This document shows positions 23,408-34,919 of a DNA stretch of 64,000 bases, piece by piece; position 1 is the first letter of the stretch; each line of letters begins with the position of its first letter. The stretch comes from Symsagittifera roscoffensis (lineage: Eukaryota > Xenacoelomorpha > Acoela > Convolutidae). Both the position numbers and the translations under genes were made by a program. The notes below the pieces were generated by a model that saw nothing but the letters and a program-made list of their open reading frames with translations, ran no database searches and was not told where the DNA came from. The stretch spans positions 58,265,896 through 58,329,895 of the forward strand of contig NC_087068.1 of NCBI RefSeq assembly GCF_963678635.1, written 5' to 3'.

Positions 23408-23960
23408 ATGGAAAAAATTACTCAAGAGTGGACACTAGTCCCAATTATAATGAATTCTCAAAATAACAAACAAGAATTGAGAGATTTGCTTGGTCCCAAA
23501 AATCCTAATAGTGGAAAATTTAATTTGAACTCTGCTTTCACCTATTCAGGAAAATCGAGTTGGGACAAATCGAAAAAATGCAACAATTCTATCTTGGTGA
23601 AAAAGAAGAAGAAGCAATCGCGGCATTCAGAAGTACTGTTATTCACAATGCTGAAAATCTTGGAGTCGTTCCCATGGAACGCACCTCTGACAAAGAGTCC
23701 ACTATGGATCAGGAGCTTGCCAACTGCAACAAAGTGTATGACATAGCAACCTACAATAGAAGACAATTTTGTGTCACGATCAAGAAGAAGTATAATGTTA
23801 AAAGGTCTGCATACTTTCAGATTCGACTCTTCACTGCCAAAAACAATGAAAGTGGTTGCCTTCGTCAACTATGCTTTGAACGAATTCAAAGAATTGTCCC
23901 AAATTTTGGGAGACCTTATGTTTGTTGAGAACTGTATTGTACAAAAAGTTTTTTTTTCTG
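23408..23960 (+). pseudogene. Unknown ORF Gb, copy 1
   Basis: Plus-strand coding remnant. From 23,408 the frame reads NSQNNKQELRDLLGPKNPNSG; after one frameshift it continues EEEAIAAFRSTVIHNAENLG, then MERTSDKESTMDQEL and NCNKVYDIATYNRRQFCV, with YFQIRLFTAK near 23,815. The copies at 36.2, 41.9 and 47.5 kb carry the same phrases with different breaks, so the protein was once selected. It is hydrophilic with no membrane segment or signal peptide. Function unknown; it could be a virion or replication accessory protein of the element. Confidence 0.5.
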
Positions 23961-24600
23961 ACTTGTAATTTAAATATTAGTCCCCAAAATTTTTTTCAAT
24001 TACTCTCTGAGTTGGAATGTATGAGTTCTGACTTGTAATTTGAATATTAACCCCCAAAAATTTTTTTCAATTACTCTTTGAGTTGGAATGTATGAGATCT
24101 ATTCTATGATTTGTAGAGACAATCGAAAAAACTTGTATCGGTAATGACAAATATACTGCAGAAATTGAAGGTACAGATTTTGATGGAGTTCTTACAACTT
24201 TTGAGATTAAAAAACATTTTTTTTTTCAAATATGAAAAGAAAAAAGTTTACCTGTATTTCCTTGGACCCGGACATGAATTTGAAAGAAATGGACCGAAAA
24301 ATTCCTTTTGGAGGTCTAATTGGATAAGAATATTCCTGCATGGATTATTTTTTGCTAACCTGTAAGAATTATTTTTTTCCAAAATCTTTAGACTTTATGC
24401 AGTTCTATATGATTCTGCTGGATTTGTGAAACTTACTACAGAAAAGACCTGGCTATTGTTAAGTTGCACCTACTCTCCCCATTCGAAGTTTCCTTGGCCA
24501 CATGAATGGAATATTTTTCTGTTTATGTGTTAAAAATTTTGCTTCATCAGTTTACGCATTGTTCGATGGTTAGTAATAAAAACATAGAAAACTCTAGAGA
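23961..24600 (+). pseudogene. Unknown ORF Gc and segment H, copy 1 (short)
   Basis: Contains a tandem near-repeat of a 70-75 bp AT-rich phrase (TCTGACTTGTAATTTxAATATTA at about 23,956 and 24,028). Next come the C-terminal part of ORF Gc (PFGGLIG at about 24,310) and segment H (AVLYDSAGFVKLTTEKTW, about 24,395-24,450, after a TTTAG acceptor-like site). Its first half, present in other copies, is missing here. The best Gc reading is at 47.5-48.7 kb. Confidence 0.45.
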
Positions 24601-24613
24601 AAACAGTTAGCAG

Positions 24614-24675
24614 AATGAGTCTGGTTGTTTTGGATATTGAATGTATTGAAAACAAATTAGTGAAAAAAATAGGAA
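24614..24675 (+). pseudogene. 5' stub of exonuclease-like gene X
   Basis: MSLVVLDIECIENKLVKKIG is read from the ATG at 24,614. This matches the start of gene X at 53,024 (VILDIERYENK). After about 20 codons the sequence switches to polymerase B in the opposite direction. Exactly this switch is shared by the stubs at 43,147, 44,914 and 48,947. Confidence 0.65.
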
Positions 24676-26840
24676 ATCAAGAAATTGGAAATTTGACCAT
24701 GTTCTCAAAATTGCGAGGATGATAATGTCTAACCTTGAATTTTTGCATATCGGAATCAAACTCCCACCTTGTAAACAATCCTGTTGGCATATCTTGATGC
24801 ATTGTATAGGGATGAAGATATCTCGCAACAATTCCAGCGATTGAATTGCAAATATTTGATGAACCCCTGATAAAGCTTTCGTCCACGACAGTTTTCCGCG
24901 TGAACACAATTGATGGTCCATGGGTCATATCCTCTCTTTTTTTCTGGCACAAATCGCAATGATTTTCGTGCAGACAAATAATTACCAGATTTGGAAGAGC
25001 ACATCAAAATTTGTACATAACAATTTCCTTCTGATAATAACACTGAATCAGTTTCTGCATTGCTTCAAAGGATTGGATACAGGTAACGTGGTAACATACC
25101 TCTCTAGATGTCGTTTCAAATCAATCAGCAGATTTTTCTGCATACTCAAAACTGGGTTCACATATCAGTTTCCGCTGTTTTTTCTATATATTCGACTTCA
25201 GACTCAAAGTTCTCAGTTGGATGATTTCGAGATCTTTCAACATCTTCTCATTTACTAATCTTTCAACATCTTGAAAATTAGTTCTCAATTGAAGTGTAAC
25301 TTTCTCTGCCAGAAGTTCAGGGTTGATTACAAAATCAATACTAATTTTTGCGGGTCCTTGTTCGAGGACATTGATTCAGAAATTGAAACTTGTTTTTCAG
25401 CCCAAAATATTTTTTGGAAAATTTCAGTTTGTGTGTTGGATCATATATTGACTCAAAATCGAAATTGGCTAGGTTGTTGAATTGTTTATTATCTTTCGAA
25501 ACTGAGATTTTGAAGATCACCATTTTTTTAAATAATGTTTCTCCAATTATAGAAACATTCGTGGGTAAATATGTCGAATTCGATCTTTACAAGTCAAAAA
25601 AAGTCTGTGAAATTGTTTAACAGGTTGAAAAAGCCATCACCGCTAGGGCATCGAAAACAATTGAAAAAACTGTCTGTATCAATTTTAAAAAATTTGCTTG
25701 TTGAATTGCAAAAGTTTGACTGTTTTGTCAAGCATTCAAAAATTTTGACGGGCCGATTCTCCCACGTAATATCCCTCTTGTCTATAAAAACCGTATATAA
25801 AGATAGATGTTGCATCCGATCATTTCTCCGACAGGAGGTAAATCTCCAACGCAGATTTGCCAAAAAAATTTTAGGATCATGTCCAGACTTTGAGCAAATT
25901 TTGGTGATGTTTCTAGAAGTAATAGAATCAAGATATCTGTGCCCATTCATATACATTGCTAGGGCTCGGTTGAGACACAAGTGATCCTTGTAATGTTGAT
26001 TGTCTTTTTTTGACAGAAGACAACGTACAGAAGTTTTTCTTGTTAAAGATTTGGGCAAGACAGAGTCCGACACCCCATCAGAATGTTTTTGAGCAAAGCA
26101 GCAAAAGTGTAACATTAGTAATTAAGACAAATCTCCAATTTGTCTTCTGACGTTCCTCAGAGCATTGCTCGACAATGCCAAATTTTCCGTCTTTTCTCTG
26201 GACTCTAATGAAACCGGCTTTTGTACAAAGTAAATGCAGTTTTTCAAACAGAGTTTTGTTTTCGTGTGCGGAGTAATAGCGATAGTCTACAGTTTTTTGA
26301 CATTTCAAAGAGTAAATCCAAGAGCAATATTGATTTATGCGGCTGAATCGAGCTTGTTGAATACTTCTTCAAGCTTCTCGTTGCTTATTTTGGCATTTAA
26401 TTTTGACATTTGAAAGCTAAGTACTTAATGTCGCCCGTTTTCCATCTCCGTTTCCACTACAAAATGCTGACAAGCATTCAACTCTCCTTTGAGTTTCTCA
26501 CCATCTCCCCTTCCTCCTCTTCAATCCTGTTCAAATCCGCTACAGTATTCCTTGGTTTCCGTTGTATCGCTCCACTTTCTTTCTCCGATTTTATTGGAGA
26601 GTAGTAACTCGGAAACTCTTTTTCTCAAAACGAGCAAACCGTAGATATCTTGGAAGTTGATGAAGAATGCTACTTGGCTACGTGATATTTGATTTCCTGT
26701 TCATTGTAGGTCAAATACCTACAATCAGGATAAGAAATAACTCCTTTAGAATAATTTTCCAGTGTCGAGGTGCGTGTTGACCACCATAAATCTTTCCACA
26801 GTCCTCAAAGTGCAATTTTTTTGTTTCTGTTCAGCGACGG
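24676..26840 (-). pseudogene. Polymerase B, copy 3 (N-terminal half, internally deleted)
   Basis: Carries motif A (24,805-24,835, reading ARYLHPYTMHQ), then jumps at about 25,072 to the Exo II-side boundary, skipping roughly 490 bases present in copy 1. After that it continues through FDFES (about 25,451-25,466), a finger-like segment, the OTU-like KDHLCLNRALAMYMNGH (about 25,930-25,990, Cys kept) and the zinc-finger segment to 26,840. Motifs B and C and the C-terminus are absent. Several frames are needed. Confidence 0.7.
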
Positions 26841-27184
26841 CATCCAAAAGACTGGAGATACATTAAGTATGGAAAATGAAGAAACTAGTAGTTGGTACAA
26901 ATCAAAGTGGGAGATATAAATGTCCCAAAAACTTATTCTTTCATGTATACCTACTTTGACTTTTTGGGAAAAAGCGATTTTTTTTCAAGTAATTATACGA
27001 ATTATAAAACAATTAGCGTGAAAACTTCAAATTGAACTCAATTTATTTGCTGTTGCTGAGAGATAAGTAACCAAACAAATTCGATTTCAACCAATCAGAA
27101 TTAATCAGTACCAAAACTGATTTGAAGTTTGGTTTTTTTCAATGCTTGAAAAATGTCTATCAAAAATATTATATAATCAATTAG
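26841..27184. other. Spacer module C, copy 3
   Basis: Matches the first part of spacer C (AACCAAACAAATTCGATTTC, about 27,070) and then breaks directly into module A at about 27,185. Spacer C normally leads to ORF D, so this is a rearrangement junction. Confidence 0.5.
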
Positions 27185-27615
27185 GGAGTTTTCTGGTAAG
27201 AGAAGAAATGCTGAATTAAATGCGTAGATTCATCACAAATTATAAGTTTTTTGTAGTTTTCTGGGAACCATTTGCCACTACTTTTTTTGTTAGAAAGGAA
27301 TGTATTGTTCTCTTTAGAACCAAAGACTCAACAAAGTAGTAAGTTTTATCCATTCGAACTATCATAATCCAGTGTTCTTCTCTATGGTTACTTGGAGCCT
27401 AGTTGATGATTGCAGAAATTATTTTGTTCGTTATTGTTCTCTATCAGAGGTGTAGGATCCCATGTACTTAAACCTGTGCTCAGAGTTTCTCTCAGAAATG
27501 TGTACAAAAGAAAAACTATCCAATTTGGCAATTTTTGGCTGATTTACATTTTTTAAAAAAAGTGTTAGTTCGATAGTGCAATGTGCAATTTGGGATCAAC
27601 TGTTAGATTATTGAC
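27185..27615 (-). pseudogene. Module A copy 2, downstream part (putative exon 2)
   Basis: Lies 3' of the Cys-rich ORF on the minus strand. It keeps the phrases HRFKYMGSYTSDR and MIVRMDKTYYFVESLVLKRT that also appear at 12.0-12.4 kb and, inverted, at 57.5-57.9 kb. Conservation in three places suggests coding use; the shared GTAAGT donor upstream and a TTTCAG acceptor in the inverted copy (57,465-57,470) suggest splicing. Frames are broken, so no product can be given. Confidence 0.4.
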
Positions 27616-27825
27616 TTACACGCATTTAGGTTTTGAATCAACAAAGTTCCATACACAAGTCTTTTGTAATGGACAAAGGTTATACAATACACCTTTACAG
27701 TCTATGTTGTAGCATTTTCTCGGGTTTTCAATTAAACAGACTTCACTGTCTTTTTTTTCTGGAGATATAGGTCTGAAGAAAAACAAAATAGATATTACAG
27801 AGACAATAATAATGAAAAGTCCCAA
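27616..27825 (-). CDS. Small Cys-rich membrane-anchored protein (module A)
   Basis: An intact 69-codon frame. Residues 3-17 are strongly hydrophobic (LFIIIVSVISILFFF), a signal anchor or signal peptide. The rest has six cysteines at residues 30, 38, 43, 51, 57 and 68, with phrases CYNIDCKGVLYNLCP and TCVWNFVDS, suggesting a small disulfide-bonded extracellular or lumenal domain. The stop TAA overlaps a perfect GTAAGT splice donor, so the true protein may continue into the next block. The broken copy at 12.5 kb keeps all six cysteine codons in one frame or the other. Family not recognised. Confidence 0.5.
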   Translation of the reverse strand: MGLFIIIVSVISILFFFRPISPEKKDSEVCLIENPRKCYNIDCKGVLYNLCPLQKTCVWNFVDSKPKCV

Positions 27826-28489
27826 AAAAGTTCAAAGTAGTAGCAGAAGAGCCAGCAGAGGTGGGGGGAGAGGGGTGTTGAGTGGTTGGATACCTCCATG
27901 TATTAGGATAGGAAATAGAACATCCAATCTCGGAGCTATGTTTGTGAGATAGGGAATAGATTTTCTAAAGTATTAAATTAGGGAATGAATTTCCCAATGT
28001 ATTAAGATAGGGAATGGTAAGGCTTCAATGGGATGGTAAGAGAATGGTAAGAGAAGCAGTGTTTTTTGGTTTTTCTCTAGTTTTTTTTCGCAAAAATCTC
28101 GGCGCACGTGATGTAATTGCTTAGTACCATTGGTGTATTACTTGTAGATTGTGTTTTGATGGTATTAGGTTTTTTGGTTTATAGTAAGTCAAGGGTAAGA
28201 TGTGCACAAACTTGGATTTTCTCCAAAAAGTTCGAAACACGATAAGTTTTGATATCATCCGACCTAATCACTACATTGTTAGATGATCTGATTTTAAATC
28301 AGTACTCTATCGGCCTTAAACTATGCTGAAACCTACTGAAACTTCGAGAAGAGAGAAAAGATCAAATTTTTGAGAAAAAAATTAAGTTCAGAAGATGAAA
28401 CATATGAATCACTAGTTCGTATAATCAGTATACCACAAACTTGAAGTTGGTTAATTAATACTAAATTTAATGCAGCTACACTATCAGTT
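27826..28489. repeat. Module B copy 2, non-coding
   Basis: Matches 12,701-13,481 base for base over long stretches, including the GATAGGGAATGGTAAGG phrases (about 27,950, 28,005). It carries a perfect hairpin sequence, CTGATTTTAAATCAG, at 28,288-28,302, just downstream of the polymerase 3' end. No gene is seen. Confidence 0.7.
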
Positions 28490-31400
28490 ATTAACTAGTT
28501 CATAAGATCTGTGTGTGTTCTGTCGTCCCGGTTTTTTCTTTCCAGGTAAAAGTAACTCAATCACTTCTTTGCTTGCTCGTATGTAGCAACCATTTGATTA
28601 ATGTTTCTAAATAATCTGTTTGTTGAAGTCAAGTTGATTGCTTTGTCGAGTATTTTTGTGTCATTTGCCATAGGGCCATTGTTGGATTCCTCTGGAACTC
28701 TTCTTTTCAATCCTTTGCTGCTAATTTCTATCTTGTCTGATTTGTTGTCATAGCAACAAGAAGTCTTGCTACATAAACATAGCATCTCCATACACCTAAG
28801 TTCTTCTTTAAACAGTCCGGGCTTTTGTTTATCATGTTTTTTTGTGAACGCTACAAATTGTTCGAGGAAAAACTTTTGTTTTGGAATCTGCTCTAAATTA
28901 ATCTCTGCAGACATTTTCTCTCAACTTTACAGTCACATTTTTTATCCGAACGAATACAATCATACAATTTCTCCTCCCCAAGAGCTTAATACAGCAAATC
29001 GTTGTCCATTTCCAATTCCTTCAACTAATTTACATCACAAATTTTGTCGAAAAAATTGTAGTAAAGTTCAAGCATACTCAGCTTTGTATAATGCCGAATG
29101 AAAATTCCCACAACTATGGGTTCTCTGTGCTCAACTGTTGACGTCATAACTCAATCTCGTACAAATCTTTCTGAACAGTGTTCAATCTTTTGGAGAGTGC
29201 TTCCTTTGTGAGTTTTCTCATCCCTCAAAAAGTTTGTGATCGTATGTCTCGACTTATCCATTATCTGGTAACCGTTGGATGAATTAACTAAAATTTTTAT
29301 AGTCTCTGCAACAACTCCAGATAAAGGGTTTGCGTCGCCTCCGCTTCTAGCATCAACAACCGACTGATTAAACTTGTTGAAGCAATTTGGAGGGGAATAT
29401 TCTACAAAGCGGCAAAGTTTTCTATACTGTAAGCGAAGTTCTATATTGAAATTGAGGAAAGTAATGATAGAAACAGTTTTTAATTTGAATCTAGATATTA
29501 TCTTTTGCTGGCGATGCTTATGAAGATCATTTTCAATAGCACAGTTTTGCATATATTTCCCGAAATCATTTTTTCCAACTTCAGTCTTTCTGAAAACTGG
29601 ACGAAAATTATCAAATTTTGCTTTCAGCTCATCTGGAACCACTAAATCACCCTGAACACATCCACAAAAAAATCAATCTCTTACTTTTTAGAGAAAATTT
29701 TCAGTAGAGAGTTATTTTGTAATTTGATAAAAACATTTCAGTAGAGAGAGTTATTTTGAGAAATTGGATAGGATTTATTGCTTAATTTTTTTGTTTGTTT
29801 TGAAGTTTGGCCACCACTCAAATTCAATAGAGAGAGTGATTTTGTAATTTATAGAAAACTTTCAGTGGAGAGATTTATTTTGGGAAAATTGTATAGGATT
29901 TAGTTCTCAATTTTTTTGTTCATATTGAAGTTTCGCCACCACTCACATTCCCACACTTTTTCGATTTTGTATCCTCTTTCACGAATACATTCCCGTCCGA
30001 AATCATCCATATCTGGCCTTTTGTTTCCTCTTCAATATTTTCACCGCTCAATGATGGACAAGATTGCTGGCAGGGACAGAAATGATAAAAGTACCATGGC
30101 TTCAAAAATTGTTTTGCAGTGATTGCAATATCCATCTGCATTGGAACAATCACTTTTCATTTGATTTCCAGATGTGTGGAAACTCTCCATTCTGCCTTAA
30201 GGTCTTGTTCCATGATTTTCATGACATCTTTCTAAAATTGCGAGATCGGTTATGTCTAGCCTTGAATTCTTGCATATCGGAATCAAACTCCCACATTGTA
30301 AACATTCCTTTTGGCATAACTTGACACCTTGCATAGGGATAAAGCTGTCTCGCATCAATTCCAGCGTTGATTTGCAGTATTTGACGAATCCCTGATAAAG
30401 GTTTCGTCCACAACAGCTTTTCGCGTAAATAGAATTGGCGGCCCACCCATCATAACCTCACTAATTTTCGCGCAAAACTCTATCACTTTCGCAAAATGGG
30501 TAGATGTCTTTATTGGTTGATTTGTGCAGACATAATTTTAACAGATTTGGAAATATATATCCAAGTTTCAACAGATCAATTACTTTCTGATGATGAAACT
30601 GAACCATTTTTAGCATTGCTTCAAGGGTTGGAACAACATCTCTGTTGTTGTACCACTGCAAAACATCTTTAATTGTAGTCATTCTGTTTTTCTACCAAAT
30701 TTACTGAAAATATTTTTAATTATCCCATGCAGACGCTGGTGCGGCTCTGATTTGAAGTTTCTTCTGTGCCTTTGAAGCTGCTCATCAACCCACTTGAACT
30801 CAAGTTCTGATATTCCTTAAAGTCTTTGTCAAGAGGGTTGTTTTTCAGGTTACTGGAAATGGCTTTGCATGGAGCCAACTCTTCTTTCTCGAACTTTTCC
30901 ATACTGAAAAATCACTCACAGGGGAAAAACTTATTTATCTCACTTACGCTATAGTCTTTAAGAAAAGAATGTAAACGCGTTGCTCCGCCCAAAATTTTTA
31001 TAATATCTAGAAACTGTATATCTGCAAACTTGATATAAAAATTTTGGGCCTTTGTGATGACCATTCGTTCAACTTCTTTATCACATCGCCTATGAAGGGA
31101 ATCAGATAGCTTTTGATCAAGTTCAGTTCATACCCTCCACTGATAAATCCAAACACAAGTTGCATGGTAACATACGGACATACAAGTTGATTGGTCGTTT
31201 TTAACTAATCAGCTGATCTAATTGCATTCTCAAAACTAAGTTGATATATCAGTTTCCTCTGTTTTTTCTTTGCATGCATCTTCAGACTCAAAGTTTTCAG
31301 TTGGATGATTTCGACATCTTTAATTCAGCTCCTGGAAAAACTTTGACATCCGCTCATTAACTACTCTTTCAACATCTTGAATTTTAGTTCACATTTTGAG

Positions 31401-32960
31401 TCTACTTTTCTCTGCCAAAAATTCAAGGTTGATTACAAAATCGATAATGGGTTTTTGCGGGTCCTTGTTACAAAAAAATTGGTTCAACTATAGGTTTCGA
31501 GAGTTTTAATACAGAAACTGGAACGTGTTTTCCAATCCAAGTTGTTATTTGGGTAGCTTTCAGTTCGTCTGTTAGAATATATAATGACTCAAAATCAAAA
31601 ATGGCTAGGTTGTTGAGAAATTGTTATCTTTCGAAACTGAGATATTGAAGCCGTCCAATATTTTAAACAGCGTTTCTCGAATTGTAATAACAATCTCTGG
31701 GTAAATGTTCGCACTCAATCTTTTACAAGTCATAAGCTGTCTGTTGAAATTGTTTAACGGGTTGAAAAAAAACCTAAAAAAAGACTTGAAAAAACTATCT
31801 ATATCATTTGTGTGAACGATTTCCTTGTTGAATCGCAGCAGCCTTCCATTACTTCGAAGAGACAATTCTCCCATGTAATCTCCCTCTTGTACATCAAAAT
31901 TGTATATAAAGATAGATGTTGCAAACAATTAATTCTTCGACAGGATGTAAACCTTCAACGCAGATTTCCCAAAAAACTTCAGGATCATGTGCAGACTTTG
32001 ATCAAGTTTTGGTGAAGTTTCTAGAAGTAAGTGATTCAGGACCCTTGTGCTCATTCATATACTTTGCTCGAGCTCGGTTTAGACACAAGTGATCCTCGTA
32101 AGGTAACTTGTCTCTGTTTGACAAAAGACAATGTACAGAAGGATTTCTTGTTAAATTTTTGGGTAAAACAGAGTCCCGACACCCCATCGGAATGTTTTTA
32201 AGCAAGCAGCAAAAATTGTAACACTAGTAATTAACTTAAAACTCCACTTTGTCTTCTGACTTTCCTCAGTGCATTGCTCTACAATGTCAAATGTTTCGAC
32301 TTTTCCCTAAATTATAATTAAATCGGCTTTTGTACACAGTAAGTGCGTTTTTTAAAACAAAGTTTTGTTTTCGTGTGTGTAGTAATAACTATAAGTTCAG
32401 TTTCGACATTTCGAAGAACAAATCCAAGAGTAATATAAATTTTTGCGGCTGAATCGAGTTTGTTGAAGACTTCGTCAAGCTTCTCGTTGATAATTTTGTA
32501 ACTAACTTTGACATTTGAAAATAAAGTACTTCATGTCCCGCTTTTTCCATCTCCGTTTCCACTATAAAATGCTGACAATCTCTTCTTTGAGTTTCTCTCC
32601 ATCTCCCTTACCTCCTCCTAAATCCTGTTCAATTCCGCTATAGTATCGCTTGGTTTTCGTTATATCGCTCCAAATTCTTCTCTCCGACTTTGATGGAGAG
32701 AGTAATTACACGGAAACACCTTTTCTCAAGACGAACAAACCATTGATTGCTCGGAAGTTGATGAAGCTGGCTTCGTGGCTACGTGATAGATCAATTCTTG
32801 TTGATTATAAAAGAATTATATTTAATCAGAAAAAGAAAAAACTCCTCTAGGACAATTTTTGAATGTCGAACTGCGTGTTGACGACAATATACCTTTGCGC
32901 AGCCCGCACACTGCACTTCCTTGTTTCTATTCAGCGACTTCATCTAAAAAACCGGAGATA
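28490..32960 (-). pseudogene. Protein-primed DNA polymerase B, copy 2 (near full length, dead)
   Basis: Read from 32,960 down: zinc-finger segment (32,570-32,960); OTU-like YEDHLCLNRARAKYMNEH (32,040-32,100, Cys kept); FDFES (about 31,588-31,600); a weak Exo II, FISGGYELN (about 31,130); the phrase KLCLHKSTNKDIYPFCESD (about 30,480-30,540); motif A, IDARQLYPYA (30,330-30,356, LYP kept); VDARSGGDANPLSGVVAET; motif B, NSSNGYQI (29,261-29,286, Tyr changed to Asn); and motif C, MDNDLL (28,997-29,010, Thr changed to Asn), followed by a stop. The phrase MLCLCSKTSCCYDNKSDK (about 28,730-28,790) is in the C-terminal part. A TGA at 28,561 ends the frame earlier than in copy 1. Active-site changes and frameshifts make it inactive. 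Confidence 0.85.
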
Positions 32961-33777
32961 CATTAAGTATGCAAATCAATAAATTAGTACTTGGTACATA
33001 TCAAAAAGGGAGATTTGAAATGTCCCAACAACTTATTCATTCATTTATACCTACTTTGAATTTTTGAGCAAAAAATGTTTTTGTTTCAAGTAGTTATACA
33101 AGTTATAGAACAATTGGCTTGAAAAGCCAAAATTAATTTATTTTAGTTGCTGTCGCTTAGAGAATAGTAACTAACAAATTCAATTCCAACCAATCAGAAC
33201 TGACCATTTTTAAAACTGATTTGAAATTTGGTTTGATTTTGAAATCTCTAAACAAAAACATTTGAATTTCCTTGAGTCACTCTAGACGAAACAAGAAATA
33301 AAATTCCCCTTGATTTTTTAAAAGACGTTGATTTTTACTTCTTTCGTAATTTTTTGGAAGTTTTTATAATACAAAAAAGAGTTATCCGACTAAGCAAATG
33401 TCTGTTTAGAGAGTTTTACTAGATAAAAGAGTTTGCTTTCGATCCATATAATGCGTATCAAAGCTTCAAATTTTTTGCTGAATTACACCAGACAAAAAAA
33501 GAATTTTTGTTTATTCTAGAAAACTTTAAATTGACTAAAAAACATTTGAAGTTTTTCCAGAGACTCTTTTAACCCGAACTGAATTTGTCAAAACTTCCCA
33601 GTAAAGTTCTTTGTTCCTCCAAGTCTCTAAAATGATAAGGCTTGTCTCTAGAAGGATAAGGATGGGAAAAAGATTTCCAGTGTTCTGCTTTGAAAAAAAG
33701 TCATCAATTCTGAGCTATCCACTCAAACTTATATCAAAACAATTTCGCTTTGATTTAATACAACAAAATCAACTGAG
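32961..33777. other. Spacer module C, copy 4
   Basis: Between zinc-finger segment 4 and membrane ORF D copy 3. It shares TCAAGTAGTTATACAAGTTATAG, ATAAGGCTTGTCTCTAG and other phrases with copies 1, 2 and 5. No gene is seen. Confidence 0.5.
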
Positions 33778-33921
33778 ATGTTGAGAAAACTTATGAAAAT
33801 GCTACTCTTATTAATTTTTTTACTTTTGTTATTTTTATCGGCAATTTTTCTTTTCTTTACAGCAAACAACCTGTGGTCCTTTATTTTGCAGTTTCCTGTG
33901 CGTAAATTTTTACACATTTGA
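33778..33921 (+). CDS. Small hydrophobic membrane ORF D, copy 3
   Basis: An intact 47-codon frame, MLRKLMKMLLLLIFLLLLF, ending FPVRKFLHI. It has one predicted membrane span. The start is changed from ATGATG to ATGTTG and the Cys of FPVCKF is Arg, so the Cys is not essential or this copy is no longer under selection. The acceptor-like TTTCTTTACAG is present. Confidence 0.45.
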   Translation: MLRKLMKMLLLLIFLLLLFLSAIFLFFTANNLWSFILQFPVRKFLHI

Positions 33922-34303
33922 AAAAAATTTTTCCTTAAAAGATGAATTTTGTTTTTGATTGGATTCGACAACCTAAGACAAGTGGACAATTTTCTTGATT
34001 GGAAACAACAAACTGAACAAACTGCCTCAAGTGGAAAATTATTTCTGATTGGATACAACTTTTTATCAAACTGCCCTAAAAGGAAGCTGAATTTTGATTG
34101 GATAGACTACCGTCTATACATAGAAAATAAATTTTGATTGGTTAAACCCACACTTTCGAGTTGAAGTTACCTCTCACTCTTAACTAAAAAAATTATTTAT
34201 CTTTTCAACTTAACTGCCGTCAATTATATCTATCTCTCTCAGCTCTAAATCAGTCATAACTCTTGTTTTTACTATGTGTATTTTTGCCAACTTATTCTTC
34301 AAA

Positions 34304-34797
34304 ATGACCTTCTCAGTGCTAAACAGCAACCTTATATACTCTGTAGAGTTTTCATCCGATCTGATGCAAATTCAAGTGCGAGAAACAGTCTGTGGAGTTT
34401 TCTTGGCCCAAAAATGGACTTCCCAATCCAAGTCTGGCAAATGGCGGAGGTGATGCAAAGGGGTTTTAATGAACATCATAGGATGCAAGTACCCGTCGCA
34501 GAGAATCAACTTGGATCATTGTAAATGATGGGGGAAGTGTCTGAGCAATTTGCAGTGAACTATCAAGAAGGTCCTGGCTCTAGATTTGTGGCTCAACCAG
34601 TCGATGATTTTCTCTTCACTTCGGAGAAGGAGATGAGATCAGCTGAAAAATCCATCTCAATTGACGAAGACGAGGGCTTCTCAGAAACAATGAGGTCTCC
34701 AGCTCCACAACAACCACCAGCGATGGAACCTCGTCCAGCTCTGCCTTCTATACAAAACGGTCACAACTCTTCGGCTGCTCGGCAGCCTTTTAATTGA
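34304..34797 (+). pseudogene. Acidic ORF E, copy 3
   Basis: Begins MTFSVLNSNLIYSVEFSSDL at 34,304. One extra base near 34,410 shifts the frame; the shifted frame reads MDFPIQVWQMAEVMQ and meets a TAA at 34,522 where copy 2 has CAA. It then continues in the same frame to 34,797 with the acidic end ISIDEDEGFSE and a Pro-rich PAPQQPPA. The TAA is shared with copy 4. Confidence 0.65.
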
Positions 34798-34919
34798 ATT
34801 TTACTGTATATTATTGTTGTCTGATATTAATTTCGCCCTTTGTAATTATTATTACTTTTCATTTTCATTTAAACTATGAGAAAACATGAGAAAAGGGTAA
34901 AACAAACCAATTGATGGAA

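Noticed and set aside
27616-27825. Cys-rich ORF as a C-type lectin or toxin-like peptide
   Set aside because: The cysteine spacing does not match a pattern I can name with confidence, so no function is given.
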